Shown piece after piece: positions 7,590 to 16,474 of a stretch of 64,000 nt of DNA (position 1 is the first letter of the stretch; every line of letters starts with the position of its first letter). This stretch comes from Paenibacillus sophorae. GTDB taxonomy: Bacteria > Bacillota > Bacilli > Paenibacillales > Paenibacillaceae. The notes under the pieces were generated by a model. That model ran no database searches, was not told the DNA's origin, and saw only the letters and a list, made by a program, of their open reading frames with translations. The stretch covers positions 1,550,001 through 1,614,000 of the forward strand of contig NZ_CP076607.1 of assembly GCF_018966525.1 (NCBI RefSeq), given 5' to 3'. Made by a program: the position numbers and the translations under genes.

Positions 7590-8462
7590 ATGACTAAACC
7601 CATCGTTGTCATCACTGGAGCAACAAGCGGGCTGGGGCGAATTGTCGCCATGGATTTGGCGAAACGCGGCGCTCACCTTGTCATGACGGCCAGAAGCAAG
7701 GAGCGGGCTGAGGCAACCAGACAATTGATCAAAGACAGCTCACCTTCAACAAAAGTAGATTTCTTCTACGGGGACTTGTCCCTGATGAAGGATGTGAAAC
7801 GAATCGGCAAGGAAATTTCAACTGCTTTTCCCAAAATCGATGTACTTGTGAACAATGCGGGGCTCCATGCCTTTGAACAGCGGATCACCTCTGAGGGATT
7901 TCCTGAAATGATTGCGGTGAATTACTTGGCCCCGTGGTTATTGTCGCAAGTGCTGGAACCATCCTTAAGAAACGCGGGAACGGCCAGAATTGTAAATGTG
8001 GCTTCAGAAGCTGCACGCAACCACGGGACTTTAAAGCTGCCCGATGATTTAACCGATACCACTCCATTTACAGCCAGAGGCTCATCTGCCATCTACGGAA
8101 AAACCAAGCTCTTCAATATTATGTTCACAGCTGAACTGGGCCGCCGGTTAACCGGAACCGGAATCAGTGTAAATGCATTGAACCCCGGGTTCAATGTTAC
8201 AGGACTTGGACGTGAGCTTTGGTTCGCGCCCATACTTGAACGTATCCTAAAATTACTCCATATTGGCGATCCGCGTAAAGGAGCTGAAATCATCACCCGG
8301 CTGGTTGTGGACCCGAAATACCAGAAGGTGACAGGAGGATATTTTAATGTTGGTACCGGGGATTCCATTCAACCTGTTAACCCAGGTGGGGATATCGAAA
8401 TGCAGAACAAGCTATGGAGGGCAACCGCAGATCTTTTGGAACAAAAAGGAGTGCTGAATTAA
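7590..8462 (+). CDS. Short-chain dehydrogenase/reductase
   Basis: A 290-residue classical SDR: cofactor motif TGATSGLG at residues 9-16, LVNNAGLH in the middle, and catalytic YGKTK. The closest general type is the retinol-dehydrogenase-like group. The true start is ATG 7590 behind GAGGAGA; the frame is open further upstream but that part overlaps the operator. Its TAA overlaps the ATG of the next gene (TAATG), so translation is coupled to the exporter. Under MarR control it probably modifies a toxic compound that the partner exports, but this is inference. Confidence 0.85.
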   Translation: MTKPIVVITGATSGLGRIVAMDLAKRGAHLVMTARSKERAEATRQLIKDSSPSTKVDFFYGDLSLMKDVKRIGKEISTAFPKIDVLVNNAGLHAFEQRITSEGFPEMIAVNYLAPWLLSQVLEPSLRNAGTARIVNVASEAARNHGTLKLPDDLTDTTPFTARGSSAIYGKTKLFNIMFTAELGRRLTGTGISVNALNPGFNVTGLGRELWFAPILERILKLLHIGDPRKGAEIITRLVVDPKYQKVTGGYFNVGTGDSIQPVNPGGDIEMQNKLWRATADLLEQKGVLN

Positions 8463-9904
8463 TGAACAAGATTAATAAAGGACCTCTGTTGTTCATCATG
8501 ATATTGGGCGCTTTCATAGCCGTTCTGAATCAGACGATTATGAGTGTGGCTATTCCAGAATTAATAACAGATTTTAACATCGCAGCCACAACGGCTCAAT
8601 GGCTGACAACAGGATACATGCTGGTAAATGGAGTATTTATTCCTATCACAGCCTATCTTATGCAGCGTTTTACGACCCGGGAATTATTCCTTTCAGCTAT
8701 GCTTGCGTTTCTTGCCGGATCTGTTGTATCAGGAGTAGCTCCTGGCTTTGAACTGCTGCTCATCGGGCGTCTTATGCAGGCCGCGGGAGCAGGCATTATT
8801 ATGCCGCTCCTGATGAATGTTGTGCTTGCCATCTATCCTTCGGAGAAGCGTGGAGGTGCAATGGGGCTTATTGGAGTAGCCATTATCTTTGCCCCTGCAA
8901 TCGGTCCAGCCTATGCCGGGTATATGCTGGACCACTACGTCTGGCGCTCGCTGTTCTATGTCATTATTCCGTTTGCGGCGCTGGTTATCCTTCTGGCCCT
9001 TTTTTTCTTGAAAAATGTAACCGAGCGAACCTATCCCAAGCTGGATATTGCCGGCATGATATTGTCTACTGTGGGATTCGGCAGTTTATTATACGGATTC
9101 AGCAGAGCAGGCGCAATCGGCTGGACAACCGTCGAAGTTATTGTAACCTTGCTCGTTGGCGTGGTCTCGCTGGTTCTGTTTTCAATAACCCAGCTTAAGA
9201 GCAGAACACCCTTGCTGGAATTGAAAGCATTCAAATACAACATGTTTACGCTGACCACCCTTATTAATGTTGTTGTGACGGTGGTCATGTATGCGGATAT
9301 GATGCTGCTTCCGATCTATTTGCAGAATATGAGGCACTACACGGCATTCGATGCCGGAATTTTGATGCTGCCGGGCGCCTTGCTTATGGGCCTACTTATG
9401 CCCGTTGCGGGCAGACTGTTCGACAGGTTTGGAGCAAAATGGCTATCGGTCATCGGCATCACCATTACGATTATTACAACCATCGGCTTTATTTCGTTAA
9501 CGGATTCCACAAGTTATACTTATCTTCTGCTTATGTCCACCGGCAGACGAATCGGAATGGCGATGTTCATGATGCCGATTACAACCGCGGGGCTCAACCA
9601 ACTGCCGGCTGCGCTCAATGCTCACGGCACAGCCATTTCCAATACGGTCAAGCAAGTGTCGGGTGCCATCGGCACAGCACTTCTGGTTACGATCCTGACC
9701 AACCGTGCACAGTTTCATGCGGTTAGGATAGCTGCCGAAGGAGTGATTAGCGATCAGTCGCAATTGCTGCAGAAGGCCTCTATAGCGGGGATGAACGATG
9801 CTTATTTAGCCGTCATTATCTTTGGAGTGATCGGGCTGGCGATGTCCTTCTTCATCAAGAAAACGAAGCAGGCTGAAGTCGCGCTGCACGACGATTTGAT
9901 ATAG
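8462..9904 (+). CDS. DHA2-family (EmrB/QacA-like) multidrug exporter
   Basis: A 480-residue protein with 14 predicted helices. It has NQTIMSVAIPELITDF in the first helix, the QWLTTGYMLVNGVFIPITAY motif and the helix-5 antiporter motif GPAYAGYMLDH. This is the 14-helix drug:proton antiporter family. The start ATG overlaps the SDR stop by one base. The second antiporter-loop region reads SVIGITITIITTIGFISL. The MarR-SDR-exporter set is a typical inducible detoxification unit. Confidence 0.85.
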   Translation: MNKINKGPLLFIMILGAFIAVLNQTIMSVAIPELITDFNIAATTAQWLTTGYMLVNGVFIPITAYLMQRFTTRELFLSAMLAFLAGSVVSGVAPGFELLLIGRLMQAAGAGIIMPLLMNVVLAIYPSEKRGGAMGLIGVAIIFAPAIGPAYAGYMLDHYVWRSLFYVIIPFAALVILLALFFLKNVTERTYPKLDIAGMILSTVGFGSLLYGFSRAGAIGWTTVEVIVTLLVGVVSLVLFSITQLKSRTPLLELKAFKYNMFTLTTLINVVVTVVMYADMMLLPIYLQNMRHYTAFDAGILMLPGALLMGLLMPVAGRLFDRFGAKWLSVIGITITIITTIGFISLTDSTSYTYLLLMSTGRRIGMAMFMMPITTAGLNQLPAALNAHGTAISNTVKQVSGAIGTALLVTILTNRAQFHAVRIAAEGVISDQSQLLQKASIAGMNDAYLAVIIFGVIGLAMSFFIKKTKQAEVALHDDLI

Positions 9905-9938
9905 CTTGGAACCAGTAAGAAGGTCTAAATTGCAAAAA

Positions 9939-10004
9939 TATGCGGAAATAAAGCGAATTTACCAACAGATCATGTATGGGATCGCGGAGAGTTGTTTCCG
10001 CATA
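9939..10004. repeat. Inverted repeat TATGCGGAAA / TTTCCGCATA
   Basis: A perfect 10-bp inverted repeat with a 46-nt interval just after the exporter. It has no T tract, so it is not a clear terminator. Confidence 0.45.
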
Positions 10005-10031
10005 CCCTCAATTAAACTTCCATTATTTATA

Positions 10032-10100
10032 TGTTGACTCTGCTTACCCGACACATGTGGAGTATCTAATATTGATGGTATGCAATGATTGAGATGTGAC
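10032..10100 (+). repeat. Dispersed ATGTGGAGT element, copy C
   Basis: It reads TGTTGACT, then ACACATGTGGAGTATC, AATATTGATGGT and TTGAGATGT. The first and third blocks recur in copy D near 27691; the second and fourth recur in copy A. It lies just upstream of the tRNA pair. Confidence 0.5.
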
Positions 10101-10133
10101 AGTATCGCTGAATATTATGTTGTTGAAGTTTGA

Positions 10134-10209
10134 GGCGACTTAGCTCAGCTGGGAGAGCGCATCGCTGGCAGCGATGAGATCAGGTGTTCGATCCCCCTAG
10201 GGTCCACCA
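10134..10209 (+). tRNA. tRNA-Ala(GGC), probably degenerate
   Basis: The D arm (TAGCTCAGCTGGGAGAGCG), anticodon stem CATCG / CGATG with loop CTGGCAG (anticodon GGC), T loop TTCGATC and encoded CCA are all present. However, the acceptor stem GGCGACT / AGGGTCC has about three mismatches in the middle and the T stem AGGTG / CCCCT has one. A working tRNA-Ala would pair throughout, so this copy is probably a pseudogene or a recombined hybrid. Confidence 0.55.
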
Positions 10210-10218
10210 ACATCATAT

Positions 10219-10291
<73 letters not shown>

Positions 10292-10300
10292 TCACAGAAA

Positions 10301-10325
10301 AAACGGCAGAGATGCCGTTTTTTTG
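10301..10325 (+). terminator. Intrinsic terminator of the tRNA pair
   Basis: Stem AAACGGCA / TGCCGTTT with a GAGA loop, running into eight consecutive T. Confidence 0.9.
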
Positions 10326-10779
10326 CTGTATGCGGGATCTGCAAGATCAGGCAGGGGGCAAGGTAACTAAAGGTCTAGACCAAAGTTATGCTATCGCTGT
10401 TTAGCTTTCGGTTCCCTATTGTCTCATCGTCCTACTGTCTCAATCTCCTACTGTCTCAATCTCCTACTGTCCCCATCACCCAATCTCCTACTTAAGACTA
10501 CCACGGACCGCACAGCCCTTATTTTCTCTATTTGGCACATTTAACCGGGCTAACGGATCGTATCGCGCTTATTGCCTATCCACCAGGCATATTTCGGGCG
10601 AATATCAGCAAAATAGCTGCATCTGAGTCCACAAGCTTGACGGAAAAGTGCTTTTGGTGGAAATAAGAGCTCCTCGGTCCGTAGCGATTCACTCGGATCC
10701 TCCACCATTACGATGGCTACAAGAATTTAGTCCAACCCAATTCCCTAATGAGTCAGTCGCCCACCCACCGGTTACCTAG
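10326..10779. other. Gene-free stretch with short tandem repeats
   Basis: No gene seen. Between 10415 and 10491 a 16-bp unit CTACTGTCTCAATCTC occurs twice exactly (10432-10447, 10448-10463), with two imperfect copies around it. The remainder is unremarkable. Confidence 0.5.
10415..10491. repeat. 16-bp tandem repeat
   Basis: Two exact units CTACTGTCTCAATCTC followed by a variant CTACTGTCCCCATCAC and preceded by a partial unit. It looks like slippage-prone intergenic DNA. Confidence 0.6.
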
Positions 10780-11430
10780 TTACACTCTCAATTGGTACGT
10801 ACGATTGCGCTGCTGTCCGCCGCTTGCGACATCCAATACCTGCTGTTCGACCAACAGATGTAGAATTCGTCTGGCGTGTCTATCGGTTACTTTGAGATGA
10901 TGCGCAAGTTCCAAGGGGGTGAACGCCCTGAGCAGACGCCTTGCGAAACGCAGAGTCTCCGCTTCCAGCCAAGTTAACGTGGAAGAAACATCCGTCGCGA
11001 TGAATTTACCTATAAAAGACAGCACCAACTGCTGGCATTGCTTGGGCTCTTCGACAATCGAAGGATAAGCGATGGGGAGAAAGGTCCAACCATCCAGGGC
11101 TAGCAAGCAATGCCGGCGGCATAAATCCTTGAACCGTCTGACATCCAGATCTCTGGCATGCGGTCCATAGCCTTGAATCTCAATCCCGCCTTTCACACCT
11201 CCAGGCATATAAGCCAAATCCAGATAGCGGTAGCCGTTATTGAAATCGCGTACTTCCCATTCGGGAAACAGATGATCCAAATTCCCGATTGCCGGGAACC
11301 ATACCGTGCGGAGGAACTCAACCGTTCCGTGGCCTAACCCTTTGCCAAGTAACTCCTTTCGCCTGTGGTTGCTCTCATTCTCCAGATTGCTTTTTAACCA
11401 TTCCCCGTATTGCTGCTCAAATCGCTGCAT
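10780..11430 (-). CDS. Putative nuclease-fold protein with C-terminal winged helix
   Basis: A 216-residue soluble protein I cannot assign to a named family. The middle has YLDLAYMPGGVKGGIEIQGY followed by ARDLDVRRFKDLCRRHCLLA. The spacing of Asp, then E-x-Q, then a basic helix resembles the PD-(D/E)XK nuclease core (DUF559/Vsr-like). The last 50 residues (FTPLELAHHLKVTDRHARRI) look like a winged helix that binds DNA. Similar proteins are often labelled transcriptional regulators. The start ATG 11430 follows AAGGGGGAG. It stands alone between the tRNA region and the LysR gene. A nuclease role is inference from pattern only. Confidence 0.5.
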   Translation of the reverse strand: MQRFEQQYGEWLKSNLENESNHRRKELLGKGLGHGTVEFLRTVWFPAIGNLDHLFPEWEVRDFNNGYRYLDLAYMPGGVKGGIEIQGYGPHARDLDVRRFKDLCRRHCLLALDGWTFLPIAYPSIVEEPKQCQQLVLSFIGKFIATDVSSTLTWLEAETLRFARRLLRAFTPLELAHHLKVTDRHARRILHLLVEQQVLDVASGGQQRNRTYQLRV

Positions 11431-11828
11431 CGCTATGCTCCCCCTTAACTCATAAATCGAGTGTTAATTTATTTCCACAAAAAAGCCGCTTCAATACAAT
11501 GCCCTCCTGAAATCAATTCAGATGGATATTGCATGTAAGCGGCGTGTGCTTCACAACCTATTTTCCTATTATATCGCGTACTATAATTTGAATTCAATTC
11601 ATCATTCAGATCTAAGCTCAATGATAATTGTTTAGGACAGAAAGGAGTTTGACTTGATTGAAGTTTATCGAAGAAGGGCTGAAAATGCATAGATGTGGAG
11701 TATCATGGAGGATTTTCTTAAATGATATGTATTTACTGTTTATGGCGGACGTTGCTGCTGGGGGCTAAAGCCGCCACCTTCCATTTTTCCAATAATAAGT
11801 ACTCCACAAATGTGGAGCCTGATAGACC
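11431..11828. other. Gene-free stretch with repeat copies E and F
   Basis: No gene I can support. A short minus-strand frame at 11469-11690 has no family features. The main content is the repeat element described at 11693-11817. Confidence 0.45.
11693..11817. repeat. Dispersed element copies E/F with inverted ends
   Basis: ATGTGGAGTATC at 11693 faces TACTCCACA at 11800-11808, so TGTGGAGTA forms the two inverted ends of a unit of about 115 bp. Inside are TTTATGGCGGAC and a hairpin GGCGG / CCGCC. The right end also makes a perfect CTCCACA-AA-TGTGGAG palindrome. This is the most complete copy of the family and has the shape of a miniature inverted-repeat element; no flanking duplication was confirmed. 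Confidence 0.45.
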
Positions 11829-12707
11829 TCAAATCTGTGACTCATTCAACCACGATTGAATATATTTAACAAACTTTTTCGCTGCTGGGGACATGCTTTT
11901 AAAGGATGGAGCAGCAATGCCAATGGAGCGATAATGATCACCTTCCAGGCCAAGAATGCGAATATTATTTGGGACTCGGTATAAAACCATTTCAGGAAGG
12001 ATACTTATGCCCATTCCATTTTGAACCATTGAGATAATCGCTTGGTCATCTTCCAACTCGAATTTAATGGTAGGGGTCACATTGTTTTCTTTTAATACTC
12101 GTCTTACATCGTTATCGCAGCTTTTCTTTGGCATGATAAACATCTCTTCTTTGATTTGTTCAAAACGGACCTCATTAAGTAGAGCAAAAGGGTGTTTTTC
12201 AGGAACAATCAGCAGCATTCTATCTTTTTTCAATGGAATAACTTCAAATGACTTCAATGAGGGCAAAGATAGAAAACCAAAATCAACGGCACCACTTGAT
12301 ATCCAATGTTCAATATCATCATAACTCCCTTCAAGGAGTTTAATTTCTATGGAAGGGTGGCGTTCGGCAAAGTAACTCATGATTCGAGGCAGCCATTGTA
12401 TGGACACGCTTGAAAAGGTGCCGATACGCACCGTTCCGGCTTCCAACCCATTGATACATGCAATTTGTTGCTTCAACTGTTCGTTCCATTTTAAAATCTC
12501 ACGGATGTATTGCAGGACAAGTTCCCCGTTACTCGTCAAATGGACTCCGGCACGTCCCCTGCTCAGTATAGAAAATCCCCATTCCGATTCAAGGCTGGCA
12601 ATTGCATGACTCACAGCAGATTGGGTTAAACCAAGTTCTGCCGCAGCCTGGGAGAGGCTACCTAATTCTACAACCGTATGAAATACCTCAAACTTGGCAA
12701 GTGACAT
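11829..12707 (-). CDS. LysR-family transcriptional regulator
   Basis: A 292-residue LysR protein. The N-terminal winged HTH reads FHTVVELGSLSQAAAELGLT then QSAVSHAIASLE; the effector domain follows. I choose ATG 12707 (MSLAKFEVF) behind GGAGTGG. The frame is open to 12881, but that extension has no HTH features and crosses the divergent promoter region. The EamA exporter gene is divergent, 127 nt away, so this regulator probably controls it. Confidence 0.88.
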   Translation of the reverse strand: MSLAKFEVFHTVVELGSLSQAAAELGLTQSAVSHAIASLESEWGFSILSRGRAGVHLTSNGELVLQYIREILKWNEQLKQQIACINGLEAGTVRIGTFSSVSIQWLPRIMSYFAERHPSIEIKLLEGSYDDIEHWISSGAVDFGFLSLPSLKSFEVIPLKKDRMLLIVPEKHPFALLNEVRFEQIKEEMFIMPKKSCDNDVRRVLKENNVTPTIKFELEDDQAIISMVQNGMGISILPEMVLYRVPNNIRILGLEGDHYRSIGIAAPSFKSMSPAAKKFVKYIQSWLNESQI

Positions 12708-12834
12708 TTTCACCACTCCATTGCATAATCTTTTTTCAACTGAGACATTAAAAACATTCATTTTCTTTATATAAAACTTACACGTATACTTCGAAGTAAG
12801 CAATCGCGTGCTGAAAGGGAGTAATGGAGTAATT

Positions 12835-13743
12835 ATGAACACTGGGCTAAAAGCTAATTTTATGTTATTGATCGTCACCATTTTTTGGGGCTCGTCCTAT
12901 TTATTCATGAAAATGGGGCTTGTTGCTGTACAGGAATTTAACCTGATTGCCTTACGTTTCGGAATGGCTTTTATTTTATCCGGGACTGTATTTCATAGGC
13001 GTCTTATTCATGTCGATTTTAAAACCATTAAATATGCATTTTGGTTGGGCACCATTTTATTTTCAGTCTTTGCCTCTATTACGTTTGGAGTAAAATTTAC
13101 ATCCGCTTCCAATGCTGGATTTTTGGTTAGTTTAACGGTCGTATTTGTCCCGCTGCTGCTTGCTGCCTTTTTTAGAAAGATGCCCGAAAATAGAGTTATA
13201 CTCGGAGTATTATTAGCCTTGACAGGCATAGGCTTCTTAACTTTGAAAAATCAATTCATCATCAATTCCGGGGACTTTTTGTGCATCTTGGGCGCGTTGA
13301 TTTATGCAATCTACATCATCGTTACAGGTAAACTAACAAAGGATGTGGATTCCATTACCCTTGGAGTTCTGCAGCTTGGGTTCGCTGGAGCATGGGGACT
13401 GCTATTCTCCGCTTTCCTGGAACAACCGCAGCTTCCAAGTACAACGGAGGCTTGGGTTTCGGTTCTGGAATTAAGTATATTTTGCAGTGCAATTGGCTTC
13501 GTTGTGCAAACGGCAGCCCAAAAATATACGACTCCAACCCATACAGGTCTGCTGTTTTCATTGGAGCCCGTTTTTGCGGTATTATTTGCGTTTGCTTTTG
13601 CAGATGAAAGACTGACAATAAAAGGATATGTAGGAGCTGGACTCGTTTTGTTGAGTGTGCTAACTACCCAGATCGATTTGAAAAAAGTATTAAAGAAACA
13701 AGGATTCCGTAAATCCAATGTCGAGTCTGAACTAACCCATTAG
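12835..13743 (+). CDS. EamA/DMT-superfamily exporter
   Basis: A 302-residue protein with ten hydrophobic helices in two EamA repeats: FWGSSYLFMKMGLVAVQEFN at the start and YTTPTHTGLLFSLEPVFAVL in the second repeat. DMT proteins export amino acids or small metabolites. I choose ATG 12835, with TGGAG six nt upstream, over an upstream GTG. The intergenic region before it contains CTTAC...GTAAG dyad symmetry (about 12779-12800), a plausible LysR site. Confidence 0.85.
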   Translation: MNTGLKANFMLLIVTIFWGSSYLFMKMGLVAVQEFNLIALRFGMAFILSGTVFHRRLIHVDFKTIKYAFWLGTILFSVFASITFGVKFTSASNAGFLVSLTVVFVPLLLAAFFRKMPENRVILGVLLALTGIGFLTLKNQFIINSGDFLCILGALIYAIYIIVTGKLTKDVDSITLGVLQLGFAGAWGLLFSAFLEQPQLPSTTEAWVSVLELSIFCSAIGFVVQTAAQKYTTPTHTGLLFSLEPVFAVLFAFAFADERLTIKGYVGAGLVLLSVLTTQIDLKKVLKKQGFRKSNVESELTH

Positions 13744-13765
13744 CAGGCTAAAGGAGATGGACATA

Positions 13766-14078
13766 ATGAATGTACTCATTGTCTACGCCCATCCGGAACC
13801 GGGGTCATTCAACGGAGCAATGAAGGATCTTGCCGTTGCTACTCTGATAGATGAAGGTCATCAGGTTAAGGTGTCCGACTTGTATGCTATGAATTTCAAG
13901 GCTGTTGCGGATCGCGATGATTTTCTCCTGGACTCCCGCACGTGATGAAGATGCCCGAATCCGATACTTGGAAGATTACAAAAAGCGTCTTCAAAATCTT
14001 TCAGAAATACCTTCTATCCCCTATCATCCTTCTTCTCATTATGACGAACATCATCGATTGAAAATGGAGTACAGGTAG
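13766..14078 (+). pseudogene. NAD(P)H oxidoreductase (MdaB/NQO1-like), central deletion
   Basis: The N-terminus is good: GGAG eight nt before ATG 13766, then MNVLIVYAHPEPGSFNGAMK, the flavodoxin-fold FMN/FAD loop of quinone reductases. After about 50 residues the frame stops. In another frame the family C-terminus appears: FSWTPARDEDARIRYLEDYK, then LQNLSEIPSIPYHP, ending at 14078. About 100 central residues are missing. Both ends kept and the middle lost points to an internal deletion, not to two genes. Confidence 0.75.
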
Positions 14079-14127
14079 CTGTATCCGGTTAAAGATTTAG
14101 AATTTGGCCTAGGTATTGTAAGAAAAA

Positions 14128-14167
14128 AGACCGTCCTCTCCATGCCAGGCATGAGAGTGGACGGTCT
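14128..14167. terminator. Bidirectional terminator
   Basis: AGACCGTCC / GGACGGTCT with an inner CTC...GAG pair; A-rich on the left and T-rich on the right. It ends the SDR gene on the minus strand and the oxidoreductase remnant on the plus strand. Confidence 0.75.
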
Positions 14168-14200
14168 GTGTCTTTTGGAGGTTCTTTTCAGAATAAAGGT

Positions 14201-14944
14201 TTAAATTGCTTGTAAGGTCGGCCGGATCGTAATCTCGTTAACTCCGCTATCTTCGGGTTCATTAATGGCGAATGCAATCGCTCTGGCGACACTGTACGGG
14301 GAAATAGCCATACCGCTGTTCTGATTCACCATATCCTGGTATTCGGAAGGCAGGCTGCCAATCGCCGTATCCGTCGCGGTCATTCCCGGGGAGATGTTTG
14401 TGGATCGAATATGGGATGCCGGGGATTCTTCTTGGCGCAGCCCTTCCGAGATCGCCCGGACTGCAAATTTTGTAGCGCTATATACCACTGTACTCGGAAT
14501 GACCTTATGTCCCATAAGCGAGGAAACGTTTATAATATGCCCGGATTGCTGTTCTCTCATAGTCGGCAATACTGCGGCGATGCCGTACAGAACGCCTTTG
14601 ATGTTCACATCGATCATTTGATCCCATTCCTGGATTTTTAGTTCATTCAACGGGGAATTTGGCATAATTCCGGCATTATTTACAAGAACATCGATCCGGC
14701 CATACTGCTGCAATGCGAATTGAACCAGCTTTTGCATGTCTTCGGCTGAAGTCACATTGGTTTGCATATAGACCGCCTCGCCGCCTTCCTGTTTAATGTC
14801 GTTCACGATGTCCCGAAGACGGTCCTCTCTTCTTGCGGCCAATACGAGTTTTGCTCCGTTTTGGGCCAATAACTTAGCGGCCGCTTCTCCAATTCCGCTG
14901 GATGCTCCTGTAATAATAATCACCTTGGATTTCAAGTTTTCCAT
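14201..14944 (-). CDS. SDR-family NAD(P)-dependent oxidoreductase
   Basis: A 247-residue classical SDR: TGASSGIG at residues 12-19, NNAGIMPN, and catalytic Ser then YSATK. The NADP-type motif AARREDRL suggests NADP(H), as in YdfG-like 3-hydroxy-acid or serine dehydrogenases. A TetR gene is divergent 192 nt away with direct-repeat operators in between, so the SDR is probably its target. The substrate is unknown. Confidence 0.87.
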   Translation of the reverse strand: MENLKSKVIIITGASSGIGEAAAKLLAQNGAKLVLAARREDRLRDIVNDIKQEGGEAVYMQTNVTSAEDMQKLVQFALQQYGRIDVLVNNAGIMPNSPLNELKIQEWDQMIDVNIKGVLYGIAAVLPTMREQQSGHIINVSSLMGHKVIPSTVVYSATKFAVRAISEGLRQEESPASHIRSTNISPGMTATDTAIGSLPSEYQDMVNQNSGMAISPYSVARAIAFAINEPEDSGVNEITIRPTLQAI

Positions 14945-14997
14945 TCGTCATCGCCCCTTAAAGAAATTTAGACAGCTTTTGATGCAACTGCAATCAT

Positions 14998-15034
14998 TAA
15001 ACGTTTGTTGAATATTTAACGTCCGTTGACTATT
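14998..15034. promoter_or_regulatory. Tandem operator-like direct repeats
   Basis: TAAACGTTTGTTGAATATT (14998-15016) is followed at once by TTAACGTCCGTTGACTATT (15016-15034). The shared core AACGTYYGTTGA lies between the divergent SDR and TetR genes and is the best candidate for the TetR binding site. Confidence 0.55.
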
Positions 15035-15136
15035 ATTATAAAGAGAAGAGCGGTGAATTCAATCGCTAATACGCGCGCTTTTGTCGGATATGAAACACTT
15101 TGCTAAAAGTGTTGATTATTTAAGGGGGAAATTAAA

Positions 15137-15715
15137 ATGGATACCGGAACCAAAACAGATAGACGAATCCTGAGAACGAAAGAAGCCATTAATAAGGCGT
15201 TTCTCGAACTGTTTTACGAGAAAGAATTCGATCGAATCACAATCAATGATATTTCGGAACGAGCCAATGTAAACCGGGGAACTGTTTATCTCCACTACAC
15301 GGATAAATATGACCTGCTCAATAAATGTATCGAAGACCATTTGAACCAAATGATCCTTTCATGTACGTTCACCAAGTTTAGTCACAACAAATTGGGGCTG
15401 AACGAGTCAATTGAGGCGCTGAAGTTCTTATTTGTTTATTTCGAGGAAAATTTTCTGTTCTTTTCTTTCATGTTCGCCAGCAGGCAAACTTCCATATTTC
15501 GGGAACGCATGCTGCATATTCTTATAACCACCATACAGGAGAAGCTTGATATGCAGGGCATCAATCAGGGCATGGATCAGGAATTGATTGTCGATTTTAC
15601 GGCTTCAGCCTTCGTTGGAACGGTGGAGCATTGGATTATGAAGCAGATGCCGCACTCCCCTCAATTTATGGCGGAGCAAGTATGGAAATTGTTTGAGAGG
15701 AATAATATTTCTTGA
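15137..15715 (+). CDS. TetR-family transcriptional regulator
   Basis: A 192-residue TetR. The HTH reads ITINDISERANVNRGTVYLH followed by YTDKYDLL (residues 35-60), and the C-terminal helical domain resembles the DhaS/TetR_C_8 group. GGGGG lies upstream of ATG 15137. It is divergent from the SDR gene and probably represses it. A HAD hydrolase follows 45 nt downstream. Confidence 0.85.
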   Translation: MDTGTKTDRRILRTKEAINKAFLELFYEKEFDRITINDISERANVNRGTVYLHYTDKYDLLNKCIEDHLNQMILSCTFTKFSHNKLGLNESIEALKFLFVYFEENFLFFSFMFASRQTSIFRERMLHILITTIQEKLDMQGINQGMDQELIVDFTASAFVGTVEHWIMKQMPHSPQFMAEQVWKLFERNNIS

Positions 15716-15760
15716 TAAAAAATGACAAACCAATTGGATAGCAGGAGTGTGAGGCCGATA

Positions 15761-16429
15761 ATGATAAAAGCTGTACTTTTCGATTTGGATGGAACGCTAT
15801 TAGATAGAGATGCTTCCTTGAAACGATTGATTGATGCGCAGCATAACCGATTTCAGAATTTTTTAGGCCATATTCCGCAGGAAGTTTTTAAGACTAGGTT
15901 TGTTGAGCTCGATTCTCGTGGTTATGTTTTGAAGGATGAAGTTTATCGACAATTGATTGATGAGTTCGAAATCCGGGGTATTACATGGGAAGAGCTGCTT
16001 GACGATTATTCTACACAATTTAATCAGAACTGTGTTCCGTTTCCTAACGTGGTTGAGATATTGGAGCATCTTCATAACCAAAATATATTACTGGGGATGA
16101 TCACCAACGGCTTCACAGCTATGCAGCTGAGTAACATCAAAGCCCTCGGTATTGAACAATACTTTTCTGCGATTCTCGTATCGGAGCAGGAAGGAATAAA
16201 GAAACCGGACCCACAAATATTCATGAGGGCATTAGAAAAGCTCGGAGTGAATCCGCAAGAGAGCATTTACGTTGGAGACCACCCGGTTTACGATGTTCAA
16301 GCATCTCGAAATGTTGGGATGATCGGTGTTTGGAAAAAAGATGATTATTGGGCTTCTCCAGTGCAAGCTGATTTCATTATTGACGATTTGTTTGAACTGG
16401 AACTAGTTGTAAAAAAGCTTCAAGCTTGA
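15761..16429 (+). CDS. HAD-superfamily hydrolase
   Basis: A 222-residue HAD phosphatase with all motifs: VLFDLDGTLLD at the start, MITNGF (motif II), Lys in EGIKKPDPQIF and YVGDHPVYDV (motif IV). The cap domain lies between residues 20 and 90, as in the phosphoglycolate phosphatase / YjjG type. I choose ATG 15761, because the earlier ATG 15722 has no ribosome site. The substrate is not predictable. Confidence 0.83.
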   Translation: MIKAVLFDLDGTLLDRDASLKRLIDAQHNRFQNFLGHIPQEVFKTRFVELDSRGYVLKDEVYRQLIDEFEIRGITWEELLDDYSTQFNQNCVPFPNVVEILEHLHNQNILLGMITNGFTAMQLSNIKALGIEQYFSAILVSEQEGIKKPDPQIFMRALEKLGVNPQESIYVGDHPVYDVQASRNVGMIGVWKKDDYWASPVQADFIIDDLFELELVVKKLQA

Positions 16430-16474
16430 CTCTCAGTTGCATGCATAACTTGATTTAGATGGCGGGGGATAAAT

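Noticed and set aside
10432..10479. CRISPR array
   Set aside because: The repeats are 16 bp, directly tandem and without spacers; no cas genes are in the window.
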